Position numbers and translations under genes: made by a program
The notes under the pieces: generated by a model
Told to the model about the DNA's origin: nothing
What the model saw: the letters and a program-made list of their open reading frames with translations, nothing else
Database searches by the model: none
NCBI GenBank assembly: GCA_024275635.1
Contig: JAJRYT010000067.1
Location: 1 to 64,000 of the forward strand
Length of the DNA stretch: 64,000 nt
DNA from: Chloroflexota bacterium
Lineage (GTDB): Bacteria; Chloroflexota; Anaerolineae; Promineifilales; Promineifilaceae
Direction of reading: 5' to 3'
Shown: positions 49,690 to 58,892 of the stretch, in pieces
Numbering within the stretch: position 1 is the first letter of the stretch
Layout of the letters: every line of letters begins with the position of its first letter

Positions 49690-50166
49690 ATGATGTCAAA
49701 GTTAAAGTTACCAAACAGACAAATCAAGGCAGCGCCGATAAACCAGGCTTCACTTTTGGCTAAACTGGATGCCATTAAGCAGCGTTTGTCGGCAATGTTC
49801 GGGGCCGTTTTAATGTTCTTGTGGTTGGGAAGTATTGAACCGGGGATTATGGAAACCGGCCCGGTTCCGTTCATCTGGTTCCTTTTATGGTCAGTCCCGC
49901 TGGCGACAGGCATTTATCTGTTGGTTTCGCCTGTTTGGCGGACGCTGCCCATGGCGGAACGGCGTAACAGCGCGATGGGCGGGATAGCTATCAGTTTGCT
50001 GGCGTTTGATTATCTGCCTCTGCTTGAATTTGTCATGTACGGAGAAAGCGGGCCTTTTCTTACCTTGACGGCGATGATGGGGCTGCCTTTGTACTGGTTT
50101 TATAATTGGTTAGGACGGCCGTCAGCCGCCAATACCAACCAGGATGATTTGGAGATGTTCCCGTAA
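49690..50166 (+). CDS. Small integral membrane protein, paralogue of its neighbour
   Basis: 158 residues from the ATG at 49690 (GAGCGAGG upstream); in-frame ATGs at 49621 and 49651 overlap or touch the previous gene. Four predicted helices (LDAIKQRLSAMFGAVLMFLW, FIWFLLWSVPLATGIYLLV, GGIAISLLAFDYLPLLEFVM, FLTLTAMMGLPLYWFYNWL) and the tail N-Q-D-D-L-E-M-F-P mirror the preceding protein. The function is unknown. Confidence 0.75.
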   Translation: MMSKLKLPNRQIKAAPINQASLLAKLDAIKQRLSAMFGAVLMFLWLGSIEPGIMETGPVPFIWFLLWSVPLATGIYLLVSPVWRTLPMAERRNSAMGGIAISLLAFDYLPLLEFVMYGESGPFLTLTAMMGLPLYWFYNWLGRPSAANTNQDDLEMFP

Positions 50167-50167
50167 A

Positions 50168-50518
50168 TTACGAATCCAGCGCACTCATATGCTGCCGGTA
50201 AGCGGCGATCAAATTCGCTTCAATGGCATCATGGCGCGGCCCTTGCTGCCCCGGCGTTCGTTTTGCGGTACGAAATACCTCTTTCATACAACGTTGGCAA
50301 AGAAAATAACCAATTAATACGCCCGGCTTGCGGTAAATGAAGGCGTTCAGCGATATGGCATCTTTCCCCTTGTGCTTTACCGGGCCTACTTGACGGCCGC
50401 ATCCCGGACAAACGCCGCTGTCGTTGAACCAATAGGATTTGACAGCATCCCCGAACTGAGCATGGATCTGTAAAAACATTTGCGCCAAAGCGTCGTTTAT
50501 GAATTCGTCTGCGTCCAT
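50168..50518 (-). CDS. Hypothetical protein with two C-x-x-C motifs
   Basis: 116 residues from MDADEFINDALAQMFLQIHA. Two pairs, VCPGCGRQVG and LCQRCMKEVF, are placed like a zinc ribbon or knuckle, with strand-like segments between them (AISLNAFIYRKPGVLIGYFL). The downstream part is helical. It follows the HD-domain gene by 9 nt on the same strand, so the two may work together. I do not recognise the family. Confidence 0.7.
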   Translation of the reverse strand: MDADEFINDALAQMFLQIHAQFGDAVKSYWFNDSGVCPGCGRQVGPVKHKGKDAISLNAFIYRKPGVLIGYFLCQRCMKEVFRTAKRTPGQQGPRHDAIEANLIAAYRQHMSALDS

Positions 50519-50527
50519 AATGAGCAA

Positions 50528-52558
50528 TTATTCATCCACTTCATTTTGTAGCAAAGCGGCAATATCCTCTCTCTGACTGTCAAGGGTCGCTAAAAGTTCA
50601 TCCCAGCTTTGCTTATAAACATCATAAGCTTCCACCCGGCCAAAACATTTCGTAATCTTATCGAACCACATATCGCCATAAGGACTCAAGTGGAATCGCC
50701 GGTCAAAGCGAAAGACCTGCCGTTCAAACTTATCCTCACTCTTCAACCTTCTGATTTCGCGCGAGTAACCGATGAGGCCCAATTGTTCGTACTTCCTCAA
50801 TTGTTGATGGAACGAACTGGTAATCTCATCCGCACTCAGGTCAAGAGAGCCATAGAGTTGAATTCTGGGCGAAACCGACTCATAAAAATTCCGGGCAATT
50901 GTGTACAGATGCTGCCGGATAGGATTTTTCAAATTCCGCTCTCGGCAAATCTCATCTACCTTTTTCATGACAAACATCAAGAAATCAATCACCGTTACTT
51001 TGTCATGAGCGCATTCTCTCACTATCTCTCTGTATCTTTGCACCACCAATTCAGCTAACAACCGCTTCTGGTTCATTTCCAGATTGCCAATACATTCCTG
51101 TCTCTGTTCTTTTGTACACGCGGCGCAAGGCAAAAACTCCTTCTTTGATTGAAGGAGCGCATCCCAATCCACATTTAACTGACCCCTTCCGTAAACAACC
51201 AACTTCAATCCGGCGACAGACTCTTCCGAAATCCCGCGCAAAATAGCGTCACCCAATAACTCGCCCCCATCAATCAGTTTCATGGAGAACTCCGGCAGCT
51301 TCACTTTCCGAACATGGACAATGAGGCTTTTGTTACCTGTAAGATCGCGCAGTTCCTTTTGCAGTTCCGGAATATGATGATTGCCCGCCGGATTAGATAG
51401 GATTTCGATACAGGCCCTGATGCTGGGGTGAGTCTCAAGAAAGTCCAGTTGCGCCAATTCAGTCAAAGGGTAGGCGGTTGTTAAAATTTGTTGGAAATTC
51501 GCATTTTGATTGCCAAGGAGGTAATCTAGCAGTTTAGAATCATTCCACTGCGTAACAATTTCCACGAGGCGCAGGCCCACTTTTTTCTCGTGAATCAGCA
51601 GCTTGTGCAGCAGCTCAATTGCCCTGGAAGTGGCGAATACATCCCATTGTTCATGGTGTACTTCAGTGATAAGACGATAGCGCGCCAACAGTAGCGATTG
51701 CACAAACAGCAAAGCGCCGCGGTCTATTTTGAGATTACCCTTTTTATCTACCATTAGTTGATCTCTTAGCGCATCCGGATCATGGCTGTAGGGTAAACCA
51801 CAGTAATGATTGTCCCGCATCAGGTAATCAATCTTATCGGCATCAATATCGCCGCTCATAATTGATCTGAAAAGGGGAATCAGTGTTGCCAGTTTTCTGG
51901 GCACAATATCCAAAGACACTTCTTTACCTACAGCCAGTTTAGCGATGATTTTTTCAATCATGCTGTTGACCTGAAATTCAAGTTCTTTTGGCGCATATAT
52001 CTCGCCTAAAACGTCTTCAAGCCAATCAGACAATATCCTTTTGATATCGTCGTCGGTACAGATAATGTATTCTGTGAAAAACTCATGTTTATATAGCTGC
52101 TTTTTATCAATCTTTCGCTCTACTGTGAAATCCTTAAGGGGCTTCGGTAAATCCTGCTGGAACAACTCCACTAAATCGGGGTAATAGGTAAACAGATTCT
52201 CCATAGCATGGGAGAAGGGAGGATGACCAATATCATGCAGCAGCGCGGCCAAACGTAGAATTTGCCTGTCTGTGGAACTGACTTCTATAGGGTTTTCCTC
52301 GCTTTTTCTCATCATTTTTAGCAGCATATCGGTTGTGTGCATGACGCCAAGGCTGTGTTCAAACCGGGTGTGCCGGGCGCCGGGATAAGCCAGGTAGGCA
52401 AAGCCCAACTGCTTGATTCCTCTCAAGCGGTAAAAGGCTGTGGTCTGGATTATTTTTCGCTCTACTTCTGTGATCGGAATCTCGCGCCAGATCGGATCGG
52501 GGATGGTTTGCACCCAGTTAAGACGCGGCAAATGCGGCAGGATATTTTTCTCGTTCAT
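50528..52558 (-). CDS. HD-domain phosphohydrolase (dGTPase/SAMHD1-like)
   Basis: 676 residues from ATG 52558 (MNEKNILPHLPRLNWVQTIP). The HD domain matches the dNTP triphosphohydrolase-like group: RLRGIKQLGFAYLAYPGARH, TRFEHSLGVMHTTDMLL, ILRLAALLHDIGHPPFSHAM (metal-binding H..HD) and later DIDADKIDYLMRDNHYCGLPY with the last Asp. The C-terminal 350 residues are helical and unassigned. It could hydrolyse dNTPs or other nucleotides; such proteins are also used in phage defence, but there is no defence partner apart from the Cys-rich gene next to it. It is expressed alone or with that gene. Confidence 0.88.
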   Translation of the reverse strand: MNEKNILPHLPRLNWVQTIPDPIWREIPITEVERKIIQTTAFYRLRGIKQLGFAYLAYPGARHTRFEHSLGVMHTTDMLLKMMRKSEENPIEVSSTDRQILRLAALLHDIGHPPFSHAMENLFTYYPDLVELFQQDLPKPLKDFTVERKIDKKQLYKHEFFTEYIICTDDDIKRILSDWLEDVLGEIYAPKELEFQVNSMIEKIIAKLAVGKEVSLDIVPRKLATLIPLFRSIMSGDIDADKIDYLMRDNHYCGLPYSHDPDALRDQLMVDKKGNLKIDRGALLFVQSLLLARYRLITEVHHEQWDVFATSRAIELLHKLLIHEKKVGLRLVEIVTQWNDSKLLDYLLGNQNANFQQILTTAYPLTELAQLDFLETHPSIRACIEILSNPAGNHHIPELQKELRDLTGNKSLIVHVRKVKLPEFSMKLIDGGELLGDAILRGISEESVAGLKLVVYGRGQLNVDWDALLQSKKEFLPCAACTKEQRQECIGNLEMNQKRLLAELVVQRYREIVRECAHDKVTVIDFLMFVMKKVDEICRERNLKNPIRQHLYTIARNFYESVSPRIQLYGSLDLSADEITSSFHQQLRKYEQLGLIGYSREIRRLKSEDKFERQVFRFDRRFHLSPYGDMWFDKITKCFGRVEAYDVYKQSWDELLATLDSQREDIAALLQNEVDE

Positions 52559-52585
52559 TCTCTTTGCTCCCAAGTCTTCTTTCAA

Positions 52586-52860
52586 AGGCCAAAACTTTCC
52601 CTTGCTCTAACAAGTGGCACAGGTTCGGCGGCCTCCAAAAACGGTGACTGATACAGATGGACGCTACTTCAAGGTAACTATCGTCCTGCGACCTATAACA
52701 AAACATAATGTAAAACAAATTGGGGGCGTTTGTCAATGGGGTGAAGACGGTGGGCGAAGTGGCAAGTTGCTTCCCATCCCGGTGGCAGCACAGCACATGG
52801 AACATTTATATGTGACGGCCGTTTCCCCCAAAACGGCCGTACTCCCCCCCCACAACCTCT
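52586..52860. other. Gap between HD gene and osmC with a paired-ACGGCCGT hairpin
   Basis: AT-rich sequence around 52680-52730 may hold the HD-gene promoter. The hairpin ACGGCCGTTT ... AAACGGCCGT lies at 52815-52840 and has the same design as the fdhA terminator. No gene is supported here. Confidence 0.65.
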
Positions 52861-53292
52861 TTAACCAAGCAGCGTTGCCTTCAGCGTCATTTCCGGCACG
52901 GCCGCCAGGACGCGAGAAATGGGACAGCCCGCCTTCGCCGCTTCCGCCAACTCCATGAACTGCGCCTCTTCCAAACCGGGCACGGCCGCTTCCATCACCA
53001 GCTCAATCTTTGTAATCAGCGGCCCGCTGTCATCCTTGCCCAGATGCACCGTCGCCGTCGTTTCGATTTTGGTTGGGTTAAACCCTTCCTTGCTCAACAG
53101 CGCCGACAGAAACATCGAATAGCAGCCCGCGTGCGCCGCGCCGATCATCTCTTCGGGGTTGGTTCCCTTGCCTTCCTCGAAACGGGAAGCGAAGGTAAAC
53201 GGCCCTTCAAAGTAGCCGCTGCCCGATTTCATCAAGCCGTTACCTTCTTTTAATGTGCCTTTCCAGGTTGCTGTTGCTTGTCGTATTGTCAT
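52861..53292 (-). CDS. osmC: OsmC family peroxiredoxin
   Basis: 143 residues with AAGGAG upstream. OsmC-type hydroperoxide reductases use two cysteines: here GAAHAGCYSMFLSALLSKEG and AKAGCPISRVLAAVPEMTLK. The N-terminal strands ATATWKGTLKEGNGLMKSGS and FTFASRFEEGKGTNPEEMIG are typical of the OsmC (not Ohr) branch. It protects against organic peroxides in the cytosol. It is transcribed in the same direction as the second formate dehydrogenase gene, but a long heptamer array separates the two. Confidence 0.95.
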   Translation of the reverse strand: MTIRQATATWKGTLKEGNGLMKSGSGYFEGPFTFASRFEEGKGTNPEEMIGAAHAGCYSMFLSALLSKEGFNPTKIETTATVHLGKDDSGPLITKIELVMEAAVPGLEEAQFMELAEAAKAGCPISRVLAAVPEMTLKATLLG

Positions 53293-53313
53293 TTTTTTCT
53301 CCTTATTTATGGT

Positions 53314-53414
53314 GAGATTCGAGACTGGAGCCTAGAGATTAGTCCAGTACCCAGTCCCCAGTCCCTAGTCCCCAGTCTCTAGTTTCCAATCTCTAATCTC
53401 CAGTCTCCAGTCTC
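53314..53414. repeat. Longest CCAGTCY heptamer array, with flip
   Basis: GAGACTG, GAGCCTA, GAGATTA are followed in the reverse sense by near-perfect 7-bp units: CCAGTAC, CCAGTCC, CCAGTCC, CTAGTCC, CCAGTCT, CTAGTTT, CCAATCT, CTAATCT, CCAGTCT, CCAGTCT. It ends exactly at the stop codon of the second formate dehydrogenase gene. Confidence 0.95.
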
Positions 53415-55575
53415 AATGAATCTCCACCGGGTCTTTAATTGCGCCCCGGTCAAACAGCGGCTCCGCTTCCCACCCTGCCGGCGGGGTGGTTTTTTGGATG
53501 GCAACGGCCGTGTTCTTATAATCCGGTATCTTCGCTCGCGCATCAATCTGCACCGTCGTCAACACATTCGCCGCCGCTTCGGCAAAGTGGAAGGGGATAA
53601 AAATAGTCCCGCGCGGTGACCGTCCCGTCACCAACAAACGCAGTTTAATCGCCCCCCGCCGCGACGAAACCTCAACCCAATCTCCAGTCTCCAGTCCCAA
53701 ATCTCCCGCATCCTCCGGGTGCATTTCGCACGTCGCTTCCGGGTAGATTTTGTCCAACTGAGAACGGCCGCTCATGGTACGGCCGTGCCAATGATACAAC
53801 ACCCGCCCCGTACTCAGATTGAACGGATATTCCCCATCCGGCTGCTCCGATTCCATGCTGTAAGCCAGCGACCAGAACTTTCCCTTGCCACGCGGAAAAT
53901 CATCCGCAAACAAAAACGGCGTCCCCGGATGGTCAAAACTGGGACAAGGCCAATGGACGCCGCCTTCGCGGTCAATCCGCGCATAATCAATCCCAAAAAT
54001 ATCCGGCGTCAGCTCGCGCATTTCATTCCAGACCTCTTCTGCACTGGCGTAATCAAAACCGGCGTTCATCTCAATGCCCAACCGCGCCGCTGCGCGCCGC
54101 CCTAAATCGGCTACGATCTCCCAATCCGGGCGCGATTGACCCACCGGCGGAACTGCCTGCCGGATGCGCTGCACGCGCCGGTCGCTGTTGGTGAACGTGC
54201 CGTCCTTCTCAGCAAAACTGACGGCCGGCAAAATCACATCGGCCATCGCCCCCGTTTCGTTGATGAAAATATCCTGCACAACGAGGAATTCCAGCGCCTC
54301 AATCGCCTCACGGGTGTGGTTCTGGTTCGGCTCGCTCATCATCGGATTTTCGCCGACGACGAACATCCCCCGAATGGCGCCCGTCAGCCCGCCGTCAATC
54401 ATCTCGGTGGCCGTCAGACCCGGCTGTTTGTTTAGATTTGTCCCCCATACCGCTTCAAATTTACCATTCACCAGCGGATCGGCTACGCTTTGGTAGCCGG
54501 TGTAAATGTTGGGCAGCCCGCCGCTGTCGGAGCAGCCCTGCACGTTGTTTTGGCCGCGCAGCGGGTTTAGTCCCGTCCCCGGCTTGCCCACATGCCCCGT
54601 CATCAACGCCAGATTCGCCAGCGAGAGGGTGTTATCCGTGCCATGCGTGCTTTGGCTGATGCCCATGCCCCAGTAGATGGCGGCGCGGTCGGCGTTGGCG
54701 TACAGGCGCGCCGCCGCGCGGATGGAGTCGGCGGGCACGCCGCTAATCGTCTCCGCCCATTCCGGCGTAGCCGCTTCTAATGATTCGATGTAGTCGCTAA
54801 ATCCTTCGGTGCGATTAGCGATGAACTTTTCATCGTATAATTCTTCTTTGACGATGACATGCGCCATCGCCTGGAAGACGGCGACGTCGGTTCCCGGCTT
54901 TTGTTGCAACCACAAGTCGGCAAATTCAACCATGCCCACGCGGCGCGGGTCAATGGCGATCAGTTTGGCCCCATTCTGGCGCACGGCGCGTTTCATGAAG
55001 TTGGCGATGACGGGGTGGGTTTCGGCCGTGTTGGAGCCGGTGATGATGAACACGTCCAGGTTTTCCATTTCGGCGATGGCGTTGGACATGGCGGCCGAGC
55101 CAATCGCCAATTGCAGCCCGGCAACGGACCCGGCGTGGCAGAGCCGGGCGCAGTGGTCTACGTTGTTGGTTTTGAGCAGGGCGCGGATGAATTTTTGGAA
55201 GATGTAGGTGTCTTCGTTGGTCGCTTTGGCGCTGGCGTAGCTGGCGATGGCGTCGCCGCCGTGCGTTTGGGTGATGCGCACCAGTTCGTCGGCGACTAAA
55301 TCCAGCGCTTCACCCCAACTGGCTCCCCGCCAAACCGGTTCCGCGCTGCGCCCCTCGTCCCGGTTAACGCGAATGAGCGGCGTCTTGACGCGGCCGGGAT
55401 GGTTGACGTAATCCGTGCCGAACCGCCCTTTGACGCATAACATGCCGTAGTTGGGCGCGGCGTCAAACGGCGCTTCGACAGCGTAAATCGCGCCGTCTTT
55501 GAGTTTCAAATTTATCTGGCAGCCCACCCCGCAGTAGGGACAGGTTGTGCACACTACTTTATCGGGGGTTATCAT
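53413..55575 (-). CDS. Formate dehydrogenase-type molybdopterin oxidoreductase, cysteine form
   Basis: About 720 residues. The start is one of three nearby in-frame ATGs (55587, 55578, 55575) with GAGGT just upstream. It begins at the [4Fe-4S] domain of the catalytic core (VCTTCPYCGVGCQINLKLKD) and has NNVDHCARLCHAGSVAGL with Cys (about residue 146) where the first FdhA has selenocysteine. The molybdopterin motifs RGQNNVQGCSDSGGLPNIYT and RRGAIKLRLLVTGRSPRGTI are intact. It lacks the N-terminal ferredoxin region, which is encoded separately at 59375-60070. It probably forms a second NAD-linked formate dehydrogenase with that subunit and the fused NuoEF. Confidence 0.92.
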   Translation of the reverse strand: MITPDKVVCTTCPYCGVGCQINLKLKDGAIYAVEAPFDAAPNYGMLCVKGRFGTDYVNHPGRVKTPLIRVNRDEGRSAEPVWRGASWGEALDLVADELVRITQTHGGDAIASYASAKATNEDTYIFQKFIRALLKTNNVDHCARLCHAGSVAGLQLAIGSAAMSNAIAEMENLDVFIITGSNTAETHPVIANFMKRAVRQNGAKLIAIDPRRVGMVEFADLWLQQKPGTDVAVFQAMAHVIVKEELYDEKFIANRTEGFSDYIESLEAATPEWAETISGVPADSIRAAARLYANADRAAIYWGMGISQSTHGTDNTLSLANLALMTGHVGKPGTGLNPLRGQNNVQGCSDSGGLPNIYTGYQSVADPLVNGKFEAVWGTNLNKQPGLTATEMIDGGLTGAIRGMFVVGENPMMSEPNQNHTREAIEALEFLVVQDIFINETGAMADVILPAVSFAEKDGTFTNSDRRVQRIRQAVPPVGQSRPDWEIVADLGRRAAARLGIEMNAGFDYASAEEVWNEMRELTPDIFGIDYARIDREGGVHWPCPSFDHPGTPFLFADDFPRGKGKFWSLAYSMESEQPDGEYPFNLSTGRVLYHWHGRTMSGRSQLDKIYPEATCEMHPEDAGDLGLETGDWVEVSSRRGAIKLRLLVTGRSPRGTIFIPFHFAEAAANVLTTVQIDARAKIPDYKNTAVAIQKTTPPAGWEAEPLFDRGAIKDPVEIH

Positions 55576-55583
55576 CATGTACC

Positions 55584-57773
55584 TCAATCAAATGGAAGAG
55601 GGTATTGGATCATTTCAACAGGTTTCACGGATTTGGAAACCTGCGGATCGGGAATACGTCCCTTCAAATATTCAGTTAAAACTTGCAAACGATTTTTCTG
55701 CTGGCTATAAGCACTCTGCGCCAATTTCGCAGATGCTATAGGCCCAAGCGCCACAAAGAACTGAGCCGACATCAGAACAAATTCATCACTTTTTGTTGCT
55801 TTGTACCCAGCCTCAGCAAAGCGTCGTAGTTGTTTCGTGGTCACAGAAGCAGCGGTTTTTGCGGCCGCATCTGGCGACAAGATCGCTCTCTTGTCTCGCT
55901 CTCTTTTTCGGCAAACGAGAATCGCATCAATCAAAACTGGCTCTTTTGTTTGTGATTTCGGAGCGGCTACAGACAATTCTGACTTTACCGGATGAGCTTG
56001 TACAACTGAGAATCCAGAGTCGTATATTGCTTCGGCAAGCGACATCCAACCATCCGGGCGAGAATGATGATAGGTAAAGACCAGCAGCCCATCATCTTTT
56101 AATATGCGCTGACATTCTTGAAATACAAGTCCAAGTTTTGTCCCAAAACGGCTAGCGTCAACATCTTGTACTTCAGATTCATGCCGGGTGGTTGTCGCTG
56201 TTTCATTGATAAATCCACGTGGATGGAGCGTTTGCCAGGCAAAAAAGAAATCGGCCAATTCCGAATAATGAACATTATCAAAGAAGGGAGGATCTGTGAC
56301 AATAAGATCCAAACTTCGATCGGGGAGATTTGTATTTCCAGAGGAGCCGCAAGAAAGAGAAACGATCCCTGCTTCCAATCCCCCCCAACGTGCGACGGGT
56401 TGTACGCCCATCGGTTTTGACGCGCCGAATACCTTTCTCTTCGCTCCTAAACCAATCTCAAATGGCGCTAAATTGTAATCAATAGCGCGCAGGAGTCGGC
56501 TCTTAAACAGTCCTGAAAACGATCCTGAACTTTTTGAGGTTCCCCATACGTTGGCTTCGATTGGCGTTCGTTCCGGCTTTAGCACATGATGCGAAAACAT
56601 ATGACGCACAGCGCCAGTGCCTTCTCCCTTGTAAGTGGCAAACAGATTGTTAAACTCCAAAATGCCAGAGAATAATAGCAGTAACGCATCTCGTTCCGCG
56701 TTTTCCGGGAAGGCCGCTATCGCTTCGTGGAGCCACCCAAGCGCCAGGAGCTGTCTGGCGTTGAAAAAGTCGCGCCAGGTACGGTAATTATAGTTCAGCA
56801 CTTGACGGGTATTGTGGCCGTCAAGCAATTCTGTTGCCGGGAGTCGTAAAGTCCCACGATTCAATTCTTCCGTCAAAAGGCGTTCACAAGCTGCATAGTC
56901 ATTCCGATCTTTGTCTGTTGCCGGTAAATATCTTTTCTTACCGTTGGGCATGAGAACCAGTTTGGCAAAAAGACGGTGTGACGGGGGAACGCCAGAGGTT
57001 TGTATGGCCTCAATGATTGAAAAGGTACGCTGGCAAGATGCGCATGTTGCTTTTGCGCCATGCGCTTGACCCAGACGAGGATCAAATACGAAGCCGCAGT
57101 GTACACATCCAACCTGTTTTTGATGATAGTTGGCTTCAAAAATCCCCCGGCAAGAGGGGCAATAAACCTGTATCTCAGGCTTTTTCTTAGGGTACGCATT
57201 TTTGGCAAATATATAGTTGGAAAATAGGTCAACATTGGCAGCGCAACTGGGGCAATCTACATACTTCACCCAGAAATAATAGAGAACTTCACAGGATGTG
57301 CCTTGATCGTCTTCGGTTTGGTAAAGGGTTCGGATGCGGCAGCCAACAGTCGCAGCCAATTGTTCAAATAAATGGATGAGTTTTTGACGATCAACTGGCT
57401 GGAATGCGATACGGACGCTTTCACAGGCGACTGGATTTATATCTCGGCCGAGGGCTGTCATGCCCAGTTTGTTGGCTTCGCCGATGGTGGTACCGCTTCC
57501 CATAAAAGGGTCGAATACACGCACCTCGCTAAAATCATGCGGTTCATAAAACGCCTGCCTTAGATCCGCGTTTTCGGGAAGCGCGCTTCCCAGTAAGATT
57601 CCTCTGAAAATGGAACCCAGGCGCTTTGCCCACCACTTATGCATGTGGTAGATTGGCCGATTTAATTCCTTTCGCCAACTCTCTCGCTCTGCCAGGGCTG
57701 AAAGAAATTCAAAAGGGAAATTTTGTTGTTCGATGAGGCGACGTTTAGGAAGTTTTTGCACGGTTAGTTTCAT
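55584..57773 (-). CDS. DNA methyltransferase of a type II restriction-modification system
   Basis: 729 residues from ATG 57773. The N-terminus has HMHKWWAKRLGSIFRGILLG, shared by DUF1156-like DNA methylases, followed by SAM motif I FDPFMGSGTTIGEANKLG. Zinc-binding C-x-x-C pairs lie in the middle (CPSCAANVDLF, VYCPSCRGIF, GCVHCGFVF, CASCQRTF). The catalytic motif is LIVTDPPFFDNVHYSELADF, consistent with an amino-methyltransferase (N6-A or N4-C). The gene overlaps the nuclease gene region upstream and ends 6 nt before the formate dehydrogenase ATG, so it is transcribed into it. Confidence 0.9.
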   Translation of the reverse strand: MKLTVQKLPKRRLIEQQNFPFEFLSALAERESWRKELNRPIYHMHKWWAKRLGSIFRGILLGSALPENADLRQAFYEPHDFSEVRVFDPFMGSGTTIGEANKLGMTALGRDINPVACESVRIAFQPVDRQKLIHLFEQLAATVGCRIRTLYQTEDDQGTSCEVLYYFWVKYVDCPSCAANVDLFSNYIFAKNAYPKKKPEIQVYCPSCRGIFEANYHQKQVGCVHCGFVFDPRLGQAHGAKATCASCQRTFSIIEAIQTSGVPPSHRLFAKLVLMPNGKKRYLPATDKDRNDYAACERLLTEELNRGTLRLPATELLDGHNTRQVLNYNYRTWRDFFNARQLLALGWLHEAIAAFPENAERDALLLLFSGILEFNNLFATYKGEGTGAVRHMFSHHVLKPERTPIEANVWGTSKSSGSFSGLFKSRLLRAIDYNLAPFEIGLGAKRKVFGASKPMGVQPVARWGGLEAGIVSLSCGSSGNTNLPDRSLDLIVTDPPFFDNVHYSELADFFFAWQTLHPRGFINETATTTRHESEVQDVDASRFGTKLGLVFQECQRILKDDGLLVFTYHHSRPDGWMSLAEAIYDSGFSVVQAHPVKSELSVAAPKSQTKEPVLIDAILVCRKRERDKRAILSPDAAAKTAASVTTKQLRRFAEAGYKATKSDEFVLMSAQFFVALGPIASAKLAQSAYSQQKNRLQVLTEYLKGRIPDPQVSKSVKPVEMIQYPLPFD

Positions 57774-57778
57774 TTGCC

Positions 57779-58546
57779 TCAATTAGAGTGACTCTTGGAG
57801 GCGTTTACTCTTATTGTCACAGGAGTATTAACTTGGGCTTCGAGACGAAGGGCATGAAAAATGTGTTCGTGGCCGGCGCGTGGATTGGGTATTCTCGCTA
57901 TGCTTAATTCGTTGGTACGGAGATCGAATTCGTAACTGATTACTAATTCATCAACTTCTTTCCGTGTAATTTGACCGACAATTTTGAATTCGTCGGGGAC
58001 TTCTGTTGCGACGGGGAGAATTAGGGTCTGTATGTGGGCTACGCCATCCAACAATCCATACGGAGTTGGCGCAACATACATCTTGCGATCTCTGATCGTG
58101 ATGTCGCCATAGCTGCCAAATCCCTTTATGCTTTTGTTCTCATGGATGTAGTTGTGATCTGCGTTGAGGAAATCACCGTGACAAATTACTAAATCGAGTA
58201 CGGGATAGGTATTGCCATCAGGATGTTTTGGATACCTGCCAAATACATAATAGATGGTACGGCCGTTGTGCCAGCCTGTAGGTACCTGACTATTACTATC
58301 ATAATTTAACCATCGTCCCGGATAGGCAAGCCCTTTGACTTCAACTCCTTCGGGTTGATGAACCAGTCTAAAATCTGGGTAACTATTGCGCCCGCCCTCT
58401 TCAAAATGGGGGCTGGCGCTGGCAATGCAGTCGCGCACCCAATTCTGAAAATGGAATTCTTTGTCTTTTACGCTCTCTCGTTGGATTAAAACATTTTTAT
58501 TGATTGCGGCAACGCAACCGGAATAAATGTCGTAAATAGTGTTCAT
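57779..58546 (-). CDS. Putative type II restriction endonuclease
   Basis: 255 residues. A PD-(D/E)xK active site is readable: FEEGGRNSYPDFRLVHQPEG then VEVKGLAYPGRW (P-D-F ... E-V-K). The N-terminal helix FHFQNWVRDCIASASPHFEE is also usual in such nucleases. Further segments (GWHNGRTIYYVFGRYPKHPD, LDLVICHGDFLNADHNYIHE) are strands of a nuclease core. It is directly upstream of the methyltransferase with 5 nt between genes. The recognition sequence is not predictable. Assignment rests on the motif and the partner, not on a recognised family. Confidence 0.8.
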   Translation of the reverse strand: MNTIYDIYSGCVAAINKNVLIQRESVKDKEFHFQNWVRDCIASASPHFEEGGRNSYPDFRLVHQPEGVEVKGLAYPGRWLNYDSNSQVPTGWHNGRTIYYVFGRYPKHPDGNTYPVLDLVICHGDFLNADHNYIHENKSIKGFGSYGDITIRDRKMYVAPTPYGLLDGVAHIQTLILPVATEVPDEFKIVGQITRKEVDELVISYEFDLRTNELSIARIPNPRAGHEHIFHALRLEAQVNTPVTIRVNASKSHSN

Positions 58547-58600
58547 AGTGTCGTTAGTTTAACATGAATTGGGCTGATCAAATCTATATTTTTGCTTAAC

Positions 58601-58655
58601 GGCCGTTCACAACCCGCCAACCACCCATCCATGAATCTCTTGCACAAAATCACCG
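58601..58655. repeat. Direct repeat flanking hicBA, copy A
   Basis: About 50 bp (ggccgttcacaacccgccaa, then ccacc-atcc-gaatctcttg) match 59143-59197 with few differences. On the minus strand both encode a protein end of the form L/F-V-Q-E-I-x-G-x-V-V-G-G-L followed by a stop. In copy A this continues a remnant G-F-A-P-E-V-A-A-Q-S-G-L-R-I-M-D-P-G-D-F after hicA. Confidence 0.75.
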
Positions 58656-58706
58656 GGATCCATGATGCGCAGCCCGCTTTGGGCAGCCACTTCCGGCGCA
58701 AAGCCT

Positions 58707-58892
58707 TTACCGTTCTTCCACGCCGAGCTGTTTACGGATGATTTGGCACAGTGTTTCCTTAATTTCATTGTGACGAGGGATGGGCGCTTTACGGCCGTTT
58801 CGAGAATTGATATAAATATCGTGTTTTTTGCCGTGACGGTGCAGGTAACAACCCGCTTTTGTCAATTCGCGGATGAACGCCCGTCGTCTCAC
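58707..58892 (-). CDS. hicA: HicA-type mRNA interferase toxin
   Basis: 61 residues, standard size for HicA. The double-stranded-RNA-binding-like fold with the catalytic His is seen in KAGCYLHRHGKKHDIYINSR followed by KAPIPRHNEIKETLCQIIRK. It cleaves mRNA when unopposed. Its ATG overlaps the hicB stop by 4 bp. The order hicB-hicA is the reverse of the classic E. coli order but common in this HicB subtype. Confidence 0.88.
   Translation of the reverse strand: MRRRAFIRELTKAGCYLHRHGKKHDIYINSRNGRKAPIPRHNEIKETLCQIIRKQLGVEER

Noticed and set aside
53413-55575. Selenocysteine in the second formate dehydrogenase
   Set aside because: The active-site codon encodes Cys (C-A-R-L-C-H), and the frame has no internal TGA.
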